64,000 bases of DNA from Ruminococcus sp. (GCA_017475555.1 JAFVFL010000028.1:22311-86310); one strand, 5' to 3'; positions 16,383-26,161 are shown, counted from the first letter of the stretch. Translations and numbers: made by a program. The notes: a model not told the origin generated them from the letters alone.

Positions 16383-17186
16383 TCACTCAATAATAGTCTC
16401 AAAAAACTGCTGCCGGAATTCTGACGGCGTTATCCCGAAGGCATTCCGGAACTGCTTATTGAAATACGACGGGTTGCTGTAGCCCACCATTGCGGATATG
16501 CGGCTCACCGGCAGCTCCGGATTTTTCAGCAGATCCTTCGCCTTGTCCATGCGGCTCGTGATTATATCCTTCGATATGCTCACCCCGAACGTATCGCTGT
16601 ACAGGTGCTGCAGCCTTGAACGGCTCAGCGATATCTCCTCAGCCATATCGTCCACATTCCACTCTCTTGCCGGCCAGCGGTAGATACTCTCACGCAGCCA
16701 CAGGAGCTTCTCGAAATACTTGCTCTCGTTGACTGCACCTGCAACGCTGTAGCTCTCAACGCCCTCGTTCAGCTTATACAGCAGCATACGGAAATAAAGG
16801 TCAACAGTCTGTTTTCTGTTTTTGTTTGCGGAATAATGCTCATAGCACATATTCCGCACGATATTCGACACCTGAGTTATATCTGAAAGCGGCATGACCT
16901 TATTGAACGGCAGCCCCAGCTCGTGCATAAGCTGCTCCTCCTCCGGGTCGTAGCCGAAGTGTATCCAGTCATCAATGTACTCTCCGCCGTCTGCGTGGTA
17001 ATACTGCGGATACTCCGGGGTATATACGATCACTGCATTCGGCTGTACCGGTATATCAACTCCGTCGATCCGGAAAACTGCCTTAGTCTTTACTACGAGA
17101 AACAGCCAGTCGCCTGCACCGTCAGGGCGGCTTATGAGAAAGCTGCTGTCATGCTTGTGGTGGTAGCCGATATCGTCGATACGCAT
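16383..17186 (-). CDS. AraC-family transcriptional regulator
   Basis: The ATG at 17186 (267 aa) is chosen because AAAAGGAG lies upstream; the frame stays open for 21 more codons without a comparable site. The N-terminal cupin-like sensor domain (LFLVVKTKAVFRIDGVDI, then VYTPEYPQYY) precedes a C-terminal double helix-turn-helix domain, with WNVDDMAEEISLSRSRLQHLY and the AraC signature SRISAMVGYSNPSYFNKQFR. Such proteins usually sense a sugar and activate uptake or degradation genes. No obvious target is adjacent. Confidence 0.92.
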   Translation of the reverse strand: MRIDDIGYHHKHDSSFLISRPDGAGDWLFLVVKTKAVFRIDGVDIPVQPNAVIVYTPEYPQYYHADGGEYIDDWIHFGYDPEEEQLMHELGLPFNKVMPLSDITQVSNIVRNMCYEHYSANKNRKQTVDLYFRMLLYKLNEGVESYSVAGAVNESKYFEKLLWLRESIYRWPAREWNVDDMAEEISLSRSRLQHLYSDTFGVSISKDIITSRMDKAKDLLKNPELPVSRISAMVGYSNPSYFNKQFRNAFGITPSEFRQQFFETIIE

Positions 17187-17279
17187 AAGCTTTGCTCCTT
17201 TTATATATCTTATTCTCCAAGCTTTGCCCGCTTCCTGTTTTCTGCACAAAGCCGAATTCCATTATTGATCCAGATCCCG

Positions 17280-18359
17280 TTACCATTGCGGGAGTTTTTT
17301 TACAGTCCAATATGCATGACCGTCCTGAGGATTTTCGAGAGGAATGATATGGACCTCAACATCACGGAATTTTTCTGAGTTACCCCTGACAAAAAAACGA
17401 ACTCCGAATTGCTTTTCAAACTCCAGCCGCTCTCGTCTTGAAAAGGGAAGAGCAGGATTTACAGCCGGCGGGATCTGGAAATTTTTGTCCTCCCACCAAA
17501 GAATGCAGTTTCCGTTATCATCTAAACGTTTTTCAAGTGCGATAGGAATTCGTTTACGCTTGTCACTTCCGTAATCGCTCTCGAAAGTAACATCATATAT
17601 TATTACCTCGTCATTTTCAATATAGTCGCCGACGAATCTGATCGCAACGCCCTTTGATCTGCCGCCCTTATTATTGACAAAAACAACGGAATTGACATCA
17701 GTTCTGCACGGCATCATATCATATAGACCGACACGGAGTACAGGCAGCTCTTTTTTTGTGCCTTCCGGAAGAGAAAAGTACAGCAAGGTAAGCTCTGACG
17801 GATCAAATACAAGATCCTCTGCTCTGTCCGCTTCTAAACCACATTGATATTTGTCCATTCCAATGAATTCTGCGGTGCTGAATAAGACGTCCTCTGCAAA
17901 AGGACTTTTTTCCTTTATACTTTGCCTGAATTCTTCAAAGCTACTTACTACACTTTTCCACGGTGCTGCACTTGTTCTTCTTGGAAGCTTCATTCCCTCA
18001 TACGGTGAACCTGAGTTTATCCACCCATCTATTTTTTGAGCTGTATTGATAAGGTGCATAAAGGCATAATCACTGTCCATACAAGCCATTGCTATCACGC
18101 TCGTGCAAAATCTTTCAGAAATCGGTTCTGCTGCGGCAGCCGTATCATTATTGTCGTTAAAATTGAAACAATCAGAAGCTACAGTTATCCATGAGCTGTT
18201 TTTTGGAGCATAGATCGCTACCCTTATTTCGCCGTCATCAGAATTATAAGGCTGAGTATACCCCTTTGAGGCCATATCCTCTGCCAAAAATGATTTCAGA
18301 TCGTCAACAGACAGACTATTTGTTCTTTGTATGTGAAGATTTGAAAGGAACAGTCCCAT
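17280..18359 (-). CDS. Unknown 359-aa protein, AT-richer than its neighbours
   Basis: I do not recognise this protein. It starts with ATG behind AGGAGG. No signal peptide or membrane segment is visible. The N-terminal half contains SVDDLKSFLAEDM and a GEIRVAIYAPKNSSWITVAS strand pattern; the C-terminal half is rich in aromatic and charged residues (CILWWEDKNFQIPP, FGVRFFVRG). Base composition appears lower in GC and codon use less biased than in flanking genes, which suggests it arrived by transfer. The shape is like polymorphic-toxin immunity or Imm-type proteins, but that is only a guess. Confidence 0.6.
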   Translation of the reverse strand: MGLFLSNLHIQRTNSLSVDDLKSFLAEDMASKGYTQPYNSDDGEIRVAIYAPKNSSWITVASDCFNFNDNNDTAAAAEPISERFCTSVIAMACMDSDYAFMHLINTAQKIDGWINSGSPYEGMKLPRRTSAAPWKSVVSSFEEFRQSIKEKSPFAEDVLFSTAEFIGMDKYQCGLEADRAEDLVFDPSELTLLYFSLPEGTKKELPVLRVGLYDMMPCRTDVNSVVFVNNKGGRSKGVAIRFVGDYIENDEVIIYDVTFESDYGSDKRKRIPIALEKRLDDNGNCILWWEDKNFQIPPAVNPALPFSRRERLEFEKQFGVRFFVRGNSEKFRDVEVHIIPLENPQDGHAYWTVKKLPQW

Positions 18360-18646
18360 TATTATTTCCTCCTGTTTTTTTACATCAGATCATTATAGCA
18401 GGAGCATAAAGCTGCAAGTACATTCTGTAAATATTATTATATCATGATCTGATAGAAATGTCAATCAGCATAAAAGTCTTATCCACGGGAATAAGCTTTC
18501 AGAGAAAATTAATCTCCGGAGGTCAGAATATCAGAAGCAAGAGGTCAGAGCGGATACAAACATCTTACTTTCTTACCTCTGGTTTCCGTGTCATCAGCCT
18601 CCGGGTCGCCCATATGAGAAAAAAATGGCGATCTCTGCGGAAATGC
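18360..18646. other. Intergenic region without a recognisable gene
   Basis: About 290 bases between divergent genes. A TATAAT on the minus strand near 18391-18396 could serve the 17280-18359 gene, but the match at -35 is poor. Nothing else is supported. Confidence 0.4.
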
Positions 18647-18675
18647 TTGATTTTTGAGCGATATTGTGCTATAAT
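18647..18675 (+). promoter_or_regulatory. Promoter of the potABCD operon
   Basis: TTGATT, 17 bases, TATAAT, 45 bases before the potA start. Confidence 0.82.
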
Positions 18676-18719
18676 TGATTGTCATGGTTTCATGTCGGAA
18701 AAGGAGGAGTTATGCTAAA

Positions 18720-19766
18720 ATGGAAAATATCGTCAGCCTGAAGAATATCATACTGGAGTTCGAGGACTCCGAACGGATACTGAAGGATATCAGTCTTGAC
18801 ATAAGGGATAAGGAATTTGTGACCTTTTTAGGTCCGTCCGGCTGCGGAAAAACCACAACGCTCCGCATAATCGCCGGCTTTTTAGAGCCTACGAGCGGCG
18901 ACGTTTTCTTTGAGGGTCAGCGTATCAACGGAGTTCCGCCCCACAAGAGAAACGTCAACACAGTCTTTCAGCGCTACGCTCTGTTCCCGCACCTGAACGT
19001 TTACGAGAATATCGCATTCGGTCTGAGGGTAAAGAACGTCCCCGAAAAGGAGATAGTCCGCAGAGTAGGCGAAATGCTTGAGCTGGTCAACCTGATGGGC
19101 TTTGAGAAGCGCTCAGTGAACAGGCTCTCAGGCGGTCAGCAGCAGAGAGTTGCCATAGCAAGGGCACTCGTCAACCGTCCTAAGGTGCTGCTGCTCGATG
19201 AGCCGCTCGGTGCTCTTGACCTGAAGCTGCGAAAGGAAATGCAGATAGAGCTCAGACGTATGCAGCAGGAGCTTGAGCTGACATTCGTTTATGTAACGCA
19301 TGACCAGGAGGAAGCCCTCACCATGAGCGACAGTATCGTTGTCATGAAGGACGGCATTATCCAGCAGATAGGCTCGCCGACGGATATATACAACGAGCCG
19401 GTAAATGCCTTTGTTGCGGACTTTATCGGTGAGAGCAACATCATAACCGGTGCTATGCCGGAGGACTGCGTCGTTGAGTTCACAGGCAGGAGATTTGAAT
19501 GCGTTGACAAGGGCTTTGAGCCGAATGAGACTGTTGACGTTGTTATCCGCCCGGAGGACGTCAAGGTGATACCGGCTGACAAGGCAAAGCTCACCGGTAT
19601 AGTTGAATCTGTCGTATTCAAGGGTGTTCACTACGAGATGATAGTTGACGGAGTTGACCATAAGTGGGTGATACACTCGACGAAGGCTGAGCCTGTGGGT
19701 GCTATGATAGGCATGGCTGTTGACCCGTTCGATATACACATAATGAAGAAAACGGAGGAGGACTGA
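18720..19766 (+). CDS. potA: Spermidine/putrescine ABC transporter ATPase PotA
   Basis: ATG 18720 is preferred: AAGGAGGAG at 18701-18709 lies 10 bases upstream, whereas codons upstream in frame are poor. The 348-aa protein has Walker [10 protein letters not shown]-loop [12 protein letters not shown], signature LSGGQQQR, Walker [12 protein letters not shown] and the H-loop YVTHDQEEA, then a C-terminal TOBE domain ([10 protein letters not shown]). It powers polyamine import from the cytoplasmic face. It heads a tightly packed operon: potB begins 1 base after its stop. Confidence 0.95.
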   Translation: MENIVSLKNIILEFEDSERILKDISLDIRDKEFVTFLGPSGCGKTTTLRIIAGFLEPTSGDVFFEGQRINGVPPHKRNVNTVFQRYALFPHLNVYENIAFGLRVKNVPEKEIVRRVGEMLELVNLMGFEKRSVNRLSGGQQQRVAIARALVNRPKVLLLDEPLGALDLKLRKEMQIELRRMQQELELTFVYVTHDQEEALTMSDSIVVMKDGIIQQIGSPTDIYNEPVNAFVADFIGESNIITGAMPEDCVVEFTGRRFECVDKGFEPNETVDVVIRPEDVKVIPADKAKLTGIVESVVFKGVHYEMIVDGVDHKWVIHSTKAEPVGAMIGMAVDPFDIHIMKKTEED

Positions 19767-19767
19767 C

Positions 19768-20574
19768 ATGAAGCTGAAATACCTTTCCTCGCCGTACCTT
19801 GTGTGGATGGTCGTGTTCATACTCGTCCCGCTGCTGATGATAGCTTACTTCGCCTTCACCACCGACAGCGGCAGCCTTACGATAAAATACCTCTCCGATG
19901 TAGGTCAGTACGCCAACATCTTCGTCCGCTCCATTTGGCTCGCCCTCATAGCTACCGTGATATGCCTTATCATAGCCTATCCCGTGGCGTTTATCCTCTC
20001 ACGCATGGACAAGCACAGACAGGGGACTATGCTTATGATAGTCATGCTGCCGATGTGGATGAACTTCCTGCTGCGTACCTACGCATGGATGACGCTGCTT
20101 GCGAACAACGGTATAATAAACCACCTGCTCGCACTTGCCGGCTTAGGCCCTGTGAAGCTGATAAACACCTCCGGGGCAGTCGTTCTCGGCATGGTGTACA
20201 ATTACCTCCCGTTCATGATACTTCCGCTGTACTCAGTAATGGAGAAGATAGACGGCAGCCTCTTTGAAGCAGCCTCAGACCTCGGGTGCAGCTCGTCGCA
20301 GACTCTTTTCCGGGTGATAATCCCCCTGAGTATGCCCGGAATAACCTCCGGAGTAACTATGGTGTTCGTTCCGGCAATATCCACATTCATTATTTCCAGA
20401 ATGCTCGGCGGCGGCTCGAATCTGCTCATCGGCGATCTTATCGAGATGCAGTTCCTCGGCAATTCCTATAACCCTCACCTCGGAGCAGCGATATCGCTCG
20501 TGCTCATGGTGATAATACTTGTGATAATGACCGTCATGAACCAGTTCGACCCGGACGATCAGGTGCTGATGTGA
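19768..20574 (+). CDS. potB: Spermidine/putrescine ABC transporter permease PotB
   Basis: The 268-aa permease has six predicted helices and the EAA loop FEAASDLGCSSSQTLFRVIIP that contacts the ATPase. The N-terminal helix (YLVWMVVFILVPLLMIAYFAF) is typical of PotB. GGAGGAGG precedes the ATG. Forms the heterodimeric channel with PotC. Confidence 0.95.
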   Translation: MKLKYLSSPYLVWMVVFILVPLLMIAYFAFTTDSGSLTIKYLSDVGQYANIFVRSIWLALIATVICLIIAYPVAFILSRMDKHRQGTMLMIVMLPMWMNFLLRTYAWMTLLANNGIINHLLALAGLGPVKLINTSGAVVLGMVYNYLPFMILPLYSVMEKIDGSLFEAASDLGCSSSQTLFRVIIPLSMPGITSGVTMVFVPAISTFIISRMLGGGSNLLIGDLIEMQFLGNSYNPHLGAAISLVLMVIILVIMTVMNQFDPDDQVLM

Positions 20575-20589
20575 GAGGAGGAAGATAAG

Positions 20590-21393
20590 TTGAAAAAGCT
20601 CGGAAAAATATACCTTGCACTCGTTCTCCTGTTCCTGTATGTGCCTATCTTCGTGCTGATAGTGTTCTCGTTCAACGAGACAAAGAGCAGGAGCGTTTTC
20701 AGCGGCTTTACCCTCGACTGGTACGTAAGGCTGTTCCACAACAGGATAATCATATCCTCGCTGGTGAATACCATAATAATCGCAGTTTCTGCAAGCGTCA
20801 TCTCCACTGTCCTCGGCACTCTTGCGGCTATCGGCATAAACGGCATGAGAAAGCTCCCCAAGGCTGTCATCATGAACGTCACCAATATACCTATCATCAA
20901 CCCTGAGATAGTCACCGGTGTATCGCTCATGCTGCTGTTTGTATTCTTTGCGGCGAGAATGAACCTCGAATTCGGCTTCGTTACGCTCCTTATCGCACAT
21001 ATCACGTTCGATGTGCCGTATGTCATACTCAACGTCATGCCGAAGTTCAATCAGATGGACCCGCATATCTACGAGGCGGCTCAGGATCTTGGGTGCAGCC
21101 CGCTGAGTGCGTTCAGAAAGGTCGTTCTGCCGGAGATAATGCCCGGAGTTGTGTCGGGGTTTCTGATGTCATTCACATATTCTCTCGATGATTTCGTTGT
21201 CAGCTACTTCACAAGCGGCTCGACCTCGCAGACCCTGCCGATAACGATATACTCCATGACCCGCAGAAAGGTATCGCCGGAGATAAATGCACTTTCGACT
21301 ATAATCTTCATAGTCGTTATAATCGTGCTTGTAGTCAAGAATGCTATAGAAAAGCGTGCGGCTGTCAAGAGCGGTCAGGTAAAGGAGGGGTGA
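20590..21393 (+). CDS. potC: Spermidine/putrescine ABC transporter permease PotC
   Basis: The 267-aa permease starts with TTG behind GAGGAGG, 15 bases after potB. The first helix is LALVLLFLYVPIFVLIVFSF, and the EAA loop reads YEAAQDLGCSPLSAFRKVVLP. It is followed by the conserved FTYSLDDFVVSYF segment of PotC. Partner of PotB. Confidence 0.95.
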   Translation: MKKLGKIYLALVLLFLYVPIFVLIVFSFNETKSRSVFSGFTLDWYVRLFHNRIIISSLVNTIIIAVSASVISTVLGTLAAIGINGMRKLPKAVIMNVTNIPIINPEIVTGVSLMLLFVFFAARMNLEFGFVTLLIAHITFDVPYVILNVMPKFNQMDPHIYEAAQDLGCSPLSAFRKVVLPEIMPGVVSGFLMSFTYSLDDFVVSYFTSGSTSQTLPITIYSMTRRKVSPEINALSTIIFIVVIIVLVVKNAIEKRAAVKSGQVKEG

Positions 21394-21396
21394 GGC

Positions 21397-22674
21397 ATGG
21401 ATATAAGGAAGCTGCTTGCAGCGGCTGCTGCTCCGTTTCTTATGCTCAGTCTGCTCACAGGCTGTACTGCTGCGGAAACTGCCGATGAACCGGAGGAGGA
21501 AGAGGAGAGCGAGGCTCAGACCCTTACTATTGCCGACCCGGATTACTATTCAAGATTCAAGGGTCAGGGGCTCTCGATAAACGTCTACAACTGGGGAGAA
21601 TATATCTCAGACGGTGCGGACGACGGCACTCTTGATGTGAACGGTGAATTTGAAAAGCTCACCGGTATCAAGGTGAACTACACCAACTACGCCACAAATG
21701 AGGAGCTTTACGCAAAGCTCAAGGGCGGTGCGGCTTCGTATGATGTCGTTATCCCCTCGGATTACATGATATCCAAAATGATAAAGGAGGGACTTGTCCA
21801 GCCGATAGACTTTGACAATATCCCGAATTTCGGGTACATCATGGAGGATTTCAGAAATCTTGCGTATGACCCGGACAATGCCTACTCAGTGCCGTATACC
21901 TGGGGAACTGTCGGCATAATCTACGATTCCACGGTCATAGATATCCCGGAGGAGGACATAGACTGGGATATCCTCTGGAACGAGGACTACGCCGACGAGA
22001 TACTCATGTTCGACAATCCCCGTGACGCCTTCGCAATTGCGGAGCTGATATGCGGCTATTCCCTCAATACTGAGGACAGCAGCGAGCTTGAGCAGGCAGC
22101 ATTCAGGCTCAGGCAGCAGAAGCGTATCGTTCAGGGCTATGTCATGGACGAGGTGTTCGACAAGATGGGCGGCGGCGACGCACTTATCGCCCCATACTAC
22201 GCCGGAGACGCCCTGACTATACTTGAGGACAATGACGCTCTCTCGTTCGTTGTCCCGAAAAGCGGCACGAACAGGTTCATCGACGCTATGTGTATCCCGT
22301 CAAGCTCCCGTCAGAAGGAGGCTGCGGAGATGTACATCAACTTCATGTGCGAGCCGGATATAGCCTTTGCCAATATTGATTATATATGCTATTCCACCCC
22401 GCATTCCGCTGCCTTTGAAATGCTTGACGAGGAAACTCAGAACAGTCCGGTCTCATACCCCGACAGCGAATTTGTAAGAGACAAGACCACTGTGTTTGTG
22501 AATCTCTCTGACGAGGCGAATCAGAAAATGCAGGATCTGTGGACGGAGATGAAGTCCGCTGAGGACGAGAACTCGAACAAGTGGCTCGCTCCGGTATTCC
22601 TTGTTTTCTGCATACTTCTGATGATATTCGTCCTGATAAGGCGGCATATCAAGAACAAGAAGGATATATTCTGA
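21397..22674 (+). CDS. potD: Spermidine/putrescine-binding lipoprotein PotD with extra C-terminal helix
   Basis: The lipoprotein (425 aa) has a lipobox LLTGC (Cys24), then the PotD fold: LSINVYNWGEYISDG, YDVVIPSDYMISKMI, and YAGDALTIL. It should bind polyamines outside the cell and deliver them to PotBC. The C-terminus carries a hydrophobic helix (WLAPVFLVFCILLMIFVLI) and RRHIKNKK after the binding domain, so the protein may be anchored at both ends. ATG follows 3 bases after potC, inside an AGGAGG context. Confidence 0.93.
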   Translation: MDIRKLLAAAAAPFLMLSLLTGCTAAETADEPEEEEESEAQTLTIADPDYYSRFKGQGLSINVYNWGEYISDGADDGTLDVNGEFEKLTGIKVNYTNYATNEELYAKLKGGAASYDVVIPSDYMISKMIKEGLVQPIDFDNIPNFGYIMEDFRNLAYDPDNAYSVPYTWGTVGIIYDSTVIDIPEEDIDWDILWNEDYADEILMFDNPRDAFAIAELICGYSLNTEDSSELEQAAFRLRQQKRIVQGYVMDEVFDKMGGGDALIAPYYAGDALTILEDNDALSFVVPKSGTNRFIDAMCIPSSSRQKEAAEMYINFMCEPDIAFANIDYICYSTPHSAAFEMLDEETQNSPVSYPDSEFVRDKTTVFVNLSDEANQKMQDLWTEMKSAEDENSNKWLAPVFLVFCILLMIFVLIRRHIKNKKDIF

Positions 22675-22694
22675 AAACTGGCAAGTGAGGAAAA

Positions 22695-23651
22695 TTGTTT
22701 ACTGAAAATCTGATATTCAGCCTGAACGCCACCGTTCCGGTGTTCCTGATGATGGTGTTCGGCTATGTAATGTTCAAGGTCGGGCTGCTCGATGAGCATA
22801 CGACCTCGCAGCTCAATAAATTCACATTCAGGACTACTCTCCCGGCATTGCTTTTCTCCGACCTTTCGACTGCGGATTTCAGAGCAGTATGGGACGGAAA
22901 ATTCGCTTTGTTCTGTGCGGCAGCGACTGTCATAAGCACCGGTATCGCTGTGCTGTATTCGCTCCTGCACAGGGACAGGGCTGAGCGGGGGGAGATAGTT
23001 CAGGCGGCGTACCGCAGCAGTGCAGCTGTACTCGGCATTGCGTTCGTCAAGAATATCTACGGCGAGGCGACTATGGCGGCACTGATGATAGCGGCGACTG
23101 TTCCGCTGTATAATATAATTGCAGTGACCGTGCTGTCGCTGACCTCTCCGGAAAATGACAAAACGAAAAGCGGCAGACAGCTTTTTCTCGATACACTGAG
23201 GGGGATCGTCACAAACCCGATAATCCTCGGCATTGCTGCCGGTATGCTCTGGTCGCTGCTGAAAATACCTCAGCCGGTGATACTCTCCCGGTCGGTATCG
23301 TACCTTGCGAATATGGCAACTCCCCTGTCGCTCATCGCTCTCGGAGCTTCATTCCGCATACGTGATGCAGGCGGCTGCGTAAGGGTAACAGTCGGGATAG
23401 CGTTCATAAAGCTTGTGCTTTTTTGCTGCATATTCCTCCCGGCGGCAGTATTTCTCGGCTTCCGGGGAGAAAAGCTCATTGCGATACTTGTAATGCTCGG
23501 CAGTGCGACTACGGGCAGCTGCTTCGTTATGGCAAAGAATTTCGGGCATAAGGGCACGATAACGGCATTTGCAGTCATGCTCACGACCATGTGCAGTGCA
23601 TTCACCCTTACCGGGTGGCTGTTCGTGCTGAGAACTCTCGGATATATATAA
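22695..23651 (+). CDS. AEC family transporter (auxin efflux carrier-like permease)
   Basis: A 318-aa integral membrane protein with about ten helices. N-terminal LNATVPVFLMMVFGYVMFKVG and the Asn/Pro-containing FTFRTTLPALLFSDL and RGIVTNPIILGIAAGMLW segments are typical of the AEC family, which move organic acids or related solutes. TTG start 5 bases after GAGG. It lies 20 bases after potD and 13 before luxS, so it is probably read with them. Substrate unknown. Confidence 0.88.
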   Translation: MFTENLIFSLNATVPVFLMMVFGYVMFKVGLLDEHTTSQLNKFTFRTTLPALLFSDLSTADFRAVWDGKFALFCAAATVISTGIAVLYSLLHRDRAERGEIVQAAYRSSAAVLGIAFVKNIYGEATMAALMIAATVPLYNIIAVTVLSLTSPENDKTKSGRQLFLDTLRGIVTNPIILGIAAGMLWSLLKIPQPVILSRSVSYLANMATPLSLIALGASFRIRDAGGCVRVTVGIAFIKLVLFCCIFLPAAVFLGFRGEKLIAILVMLGSATTGSCFVMAKNFGHKGTITAFAVMLTTMCSAFTLTGWLFVLRTLGYI

Positions 23652-23664
23652 CAGGAGGATAATT

Positions 23665-24144
23665 ATGGAAAAAATAGCAAGCTTCCAGGTCGATCACACC
23701 AAATTCGGCGTTGGTATGTATATCTCACGCATTGACGGGGATATAATAACCTATGATGTCCGCATGGTAAAGCCCAACGGCGGCACATACATCTCAAATC
23801 CATCGCTCCACACCATAGAGCACCTCTTTGCGACCTATGCAAGAAGCTCTGAGGTAAAGGACGGAGTTATCTACGTAGGGCCGATGGGCTGCCGCACGGG
23901 ATTCTATCTTCTCACAAGGGACAGCATTTCCGCAGAGCGGGCGATAAAGCTCGTGAGGGACGCTTACCGGTTCATTGCGGACTTTGACGGCGAGATACCC
24001 GGCTGCACAGTTGTCGAGTGCGGAAATTATTTAGAGCACGACCTTGAAGCCGCACGCAGAGATGTTCTTCCGCTGCTTGAAAGGCTTGAGGGCTACACAC
24101 CGGAAATGCTGGAGTATTCATGGCATTTTGGACGCAGCGAGTGA
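23665..24144 (+). CDS. luxS: S-ribosylhomocysteine lyase LuxS
   Basis: The 159-aa enzyme cleaves S-ribosylhomocysteine to homocysteine and DPD, the precursor of autoinducer 2. The metal-binding HTIEH (about 52-56) and the Cys of VVECGNYLEHD are present, with the catalytic GPMGCRTGFYLL motif. AGGAGG precedes the ATG. Placement after polyamine uptake genes is notable because both draw on S-adenosylmethionine metabolism (inference). Confidence 0.97.
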   Translation: MEKIASFQVDHTKFGVGMYISRIDGDIITYDVRMVKPNGGTYISNPSLHTIEHLFATYARSSEVKDGVIYVGPMGCRTGFYLLTRDSISAERAIKLVRDAYRFIADFDGEIPGCTVVECGNYLEHDLEAARRDVLPLLERLEGYTPEMLEYSWHFGRSE

Positions 24145-24201
24145 TTTTTGTGCAGGTATACGAATTTTTCGCTTATTCATGATATCGTCAGCCGGCTGTC
24201 G

Positions 24202-24230
24202 TTGTATTTTCACATAAAATGGTGTATAAT
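24202..24230 (+). promoter_or_regulatory. Promoter upstream of the MITE-like insert and M23 peptidase gene
   Basis: TTGTAT, 17 bases, TATAAT. The repeat element begins 8 bases after the -10 box, near the expected transcription start. Confidence 0.72.
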
Positions 24231-24237
24231 ACTACTA

Positions 24238-24395
24238 TTGCTCCCCCAACTAAACCCTGCCAACCAATGCTCGGCATAAAGAAAATTTCTCTGCGTCAGG
24301 AAAACTTGAAATACGACAGTATTCCTGCGTTTCCCTTCCTTGATAAATTCCCTTTCTGCCTTCGCCTTTTTGGCAATGTTTAATTGGTGGAGCAA
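24238..24395. mobile_element. MITE-like element with long imperfect terminal inverted repeats
   Basis: The element is 158 bp. Its ends begin TTGCTCC and stay similar for about 40 bases (CCAACTAAAC on the left, CCAATTAAAC in the inverted right end, roughly 31 of 43 positions alike). TA dinucleotides flank both ends (24236-24237 and 24396-24397), as for IS630/Tc1-mariner-type targets. No transposase is encoded. Alternatively it is a native leader hairpin, but the flanking TA and length favour an insertion. Confidence 0.6.
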
Positions 24396-24448
24396 TATAA
24401 CGAAATGAAATACTGGAGACAGCAGTCCCCGGACTGGAGGAAAAGTTA

Positions 24449-26161
24449 TTGGATATACTCCATAAGGTTGGGAGGTCAGTTATCGACCTCTTCGCAAGAG
24501 CCGGACTTGCCGGCGTTAAATTTGCCGCAGCTGTCCTTATCGCTCTCGGCAAGGCTTTGAAATTCATTCTGCATGAGCTGCTGCTCGTACTGAAAATGAC
24601 ATTCCGGGGCGTAAGGTGGATATTCCGGGGAGTTACCGAGGCGTTCCGCAGCCGTGTCGGTGTGACGAATGAGCTTATGAAGGATATCCGCAGCTCAAGG
24701 GGAAAGGGCTTCGTCCCGTGCCTTAAGGCTGTGGTAATGTTCATCGGTTCGTTCCTCTTCGGCGAGGGCGGAGTAGTGTACACGGCGTTCAACTACCTTG
24801 TGCCGATAGTTGCGGTGACGTTCCTTATCGCAGTTATCCGCTACGGCTCCGGGTTTGAATACGGTCTTGTCGTTGAGTACAACGGCAGGGAGCTTGGCAT
24901 AATCTCGTCCGAGGCTGACTTTGAGGAGGCTGAGAGAGAGGTGGAGCAGAGAGTTTCCTATGCAGGCGACGGAAAATATTTCGATATGGACGCTGCACCG
25001 AAATACTCGCTGAGGATAGTCTCCGACAGCGATAAGTACGTTTCGCCGAGCCAGCTTGCAAATATCATGCTCGAATCCTCCGATGAGGAGCTTACGACGG
25101 CTTACGGGATATACATTGACGGGAAATTCATAGGTGCGGTCAAGAGCAAGAATACCATTCAGGACGTTCTCACGGAACGGCTGCTGAACTATGAGGTCGA
25201 GGGCAACGTCAGGGACGTATCGTATGTCAATAAAATAGAGTATTCCGAGGGTATCTACCTGAGGGAGAGCCTTATGAGCCAGAAGGACGCTATTGACCTG
25301 CTGACCTCAGTAAAGCAGAAGGAGACTGTATATATCGCCCAGAGCGATGATTCTGCCGCAAAGATATGCCAGAAGTACAACATGGAGCTTGACAGCTTCT
25401 ATGAGCTGAATCCTGCGGCGGAAAAGGGTATAAGAAAGGGTCAGATGCTGACTGTCACCGAGACAGAGAGCTATCTTCCGATACAGTATATCCGTGAGCG
25501 TGAAACTCTGTCGTTCATCGACTATGAGACTATCGAGGTGGAGACCAGCTCGCTCAATCTCGGAGTGCGGTCAACGCTTGTGAAGGGAGTAAGGGGCGAA
25601 CGGCTGAACACCGTTGAGGTGACATATGTCGAGGGTGTCGAGCGTTCGAGCAAGGTGCTCAGCAGCCGTATAGTGAAGCAGCCTGTTGTCGAGGAGATAG
25701 GCATTGGCACATACACTGCAATGCCGGACGACCCGGATACAGTATTCTTCGGCTCACCGCTCACCGGAAGCGGCTTTTTCGGGTGGCCTCTTAACGGCGG
25801 CTGGGTCAGCGATACCTTCATCAGCAACCGCAATCACAAGGGGCTTGATATAGCAGCTCCGGAGGGAACTGAGATATATGCCGCACGGGACGGCGTAGTA
25901 ACGTCAGCCGGGTGGAATGACGGCGGCTACGGAAATGTTGTGATGATAGACCACATGGACGGATATACCACGATATACGGGCATATGATACTGACCATTG
26001 CAGTTGAGGGGCAGTATGTGACAAAGGGGCAGCTTATCGGGTATGTCGGGAATACGGGGTATTCGTTCGGAAATCACTGTCACTTTGAGGTAAGGTATCA
26101 GAATATGTGCCTGAATCCTGCGGATTATCTTAACACAACGGATATGAAGCGTGAAGAATAA
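24449..26161 (+). CDS. Membrane-bound M23 peptidase with LysM and G5 domains
   Basis: A 570-aa protein starting at TTG 24449 behind GGAGG. It has an amphipathic N-terminal segment and a transmembrane helix (about 111-130), a charged region, a LysM domain (about 293-340, SAAKICQKYNMELDSFYELNP), a G5 domain (about 345-415) and a C-terminal peptidase M23 domain. The Zn ligands are visible in HKGLDIAAPEG and HCHFEV. It should cleave peptide cross-links in peptidoglycan at the outer face; all metal residues are intact. A terminator follows. Confidence 0.92.
   Translation: MDILHKVGRSVIDLFARAGLAGVKFAAAVLIALGKALKFILHELLLVLKMTFRGVRWIFRGVTEAFRSRVGVTNELMKDIRSSRGKGFVPCLKAVVMFIGSFLFGEGGVVYTAFNYLVPIVAVTFLIAVIRYGSGFEYGLVVEYNGRELGIISSEADFEEAEREVEQRVSYAGDGKYFDMDAAPKYSLRIVSDSDKYVSPSQLANIMLESSDEELTTAYGIYIDGKFIGAVKSKNTIQDVLTERLLNYEVEGNVRDVSYVNKIEYSEGIYLRESLMSQKDAIDLLTSVKQKETVYIAQSDDSAAKICQKYNMELDSFYELNPAAEKGIRKGQMLTVTETESYLPIQYIRERETLSFIDYETIEVETSSLNLGVRSTLVKGVRGERLNTVEVTYVEGVERSSKVLSSRIVKQPVVEEIGIGTYTAMPDDPDTVFFGSPLTGSGFFGWPLNGGWVSDTFISNRNHKGLDIAAPEGTEIYAARDGVVTSAGWNDGGYGNVVMIDHMDGYTTIYGHMILTIAVEGQYVTKGQLIGYVGNTGYSFGNHCHFEVRYQNMCLNPADYLNTTDMKREE

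Noticed and set aside
24210..24395. 61-codon minus-strand frame inside the MITE-like element
   Set aside because: Looks protein-like but is bounded by the inverted repeats and has no ribosome binding site; at best a relic.
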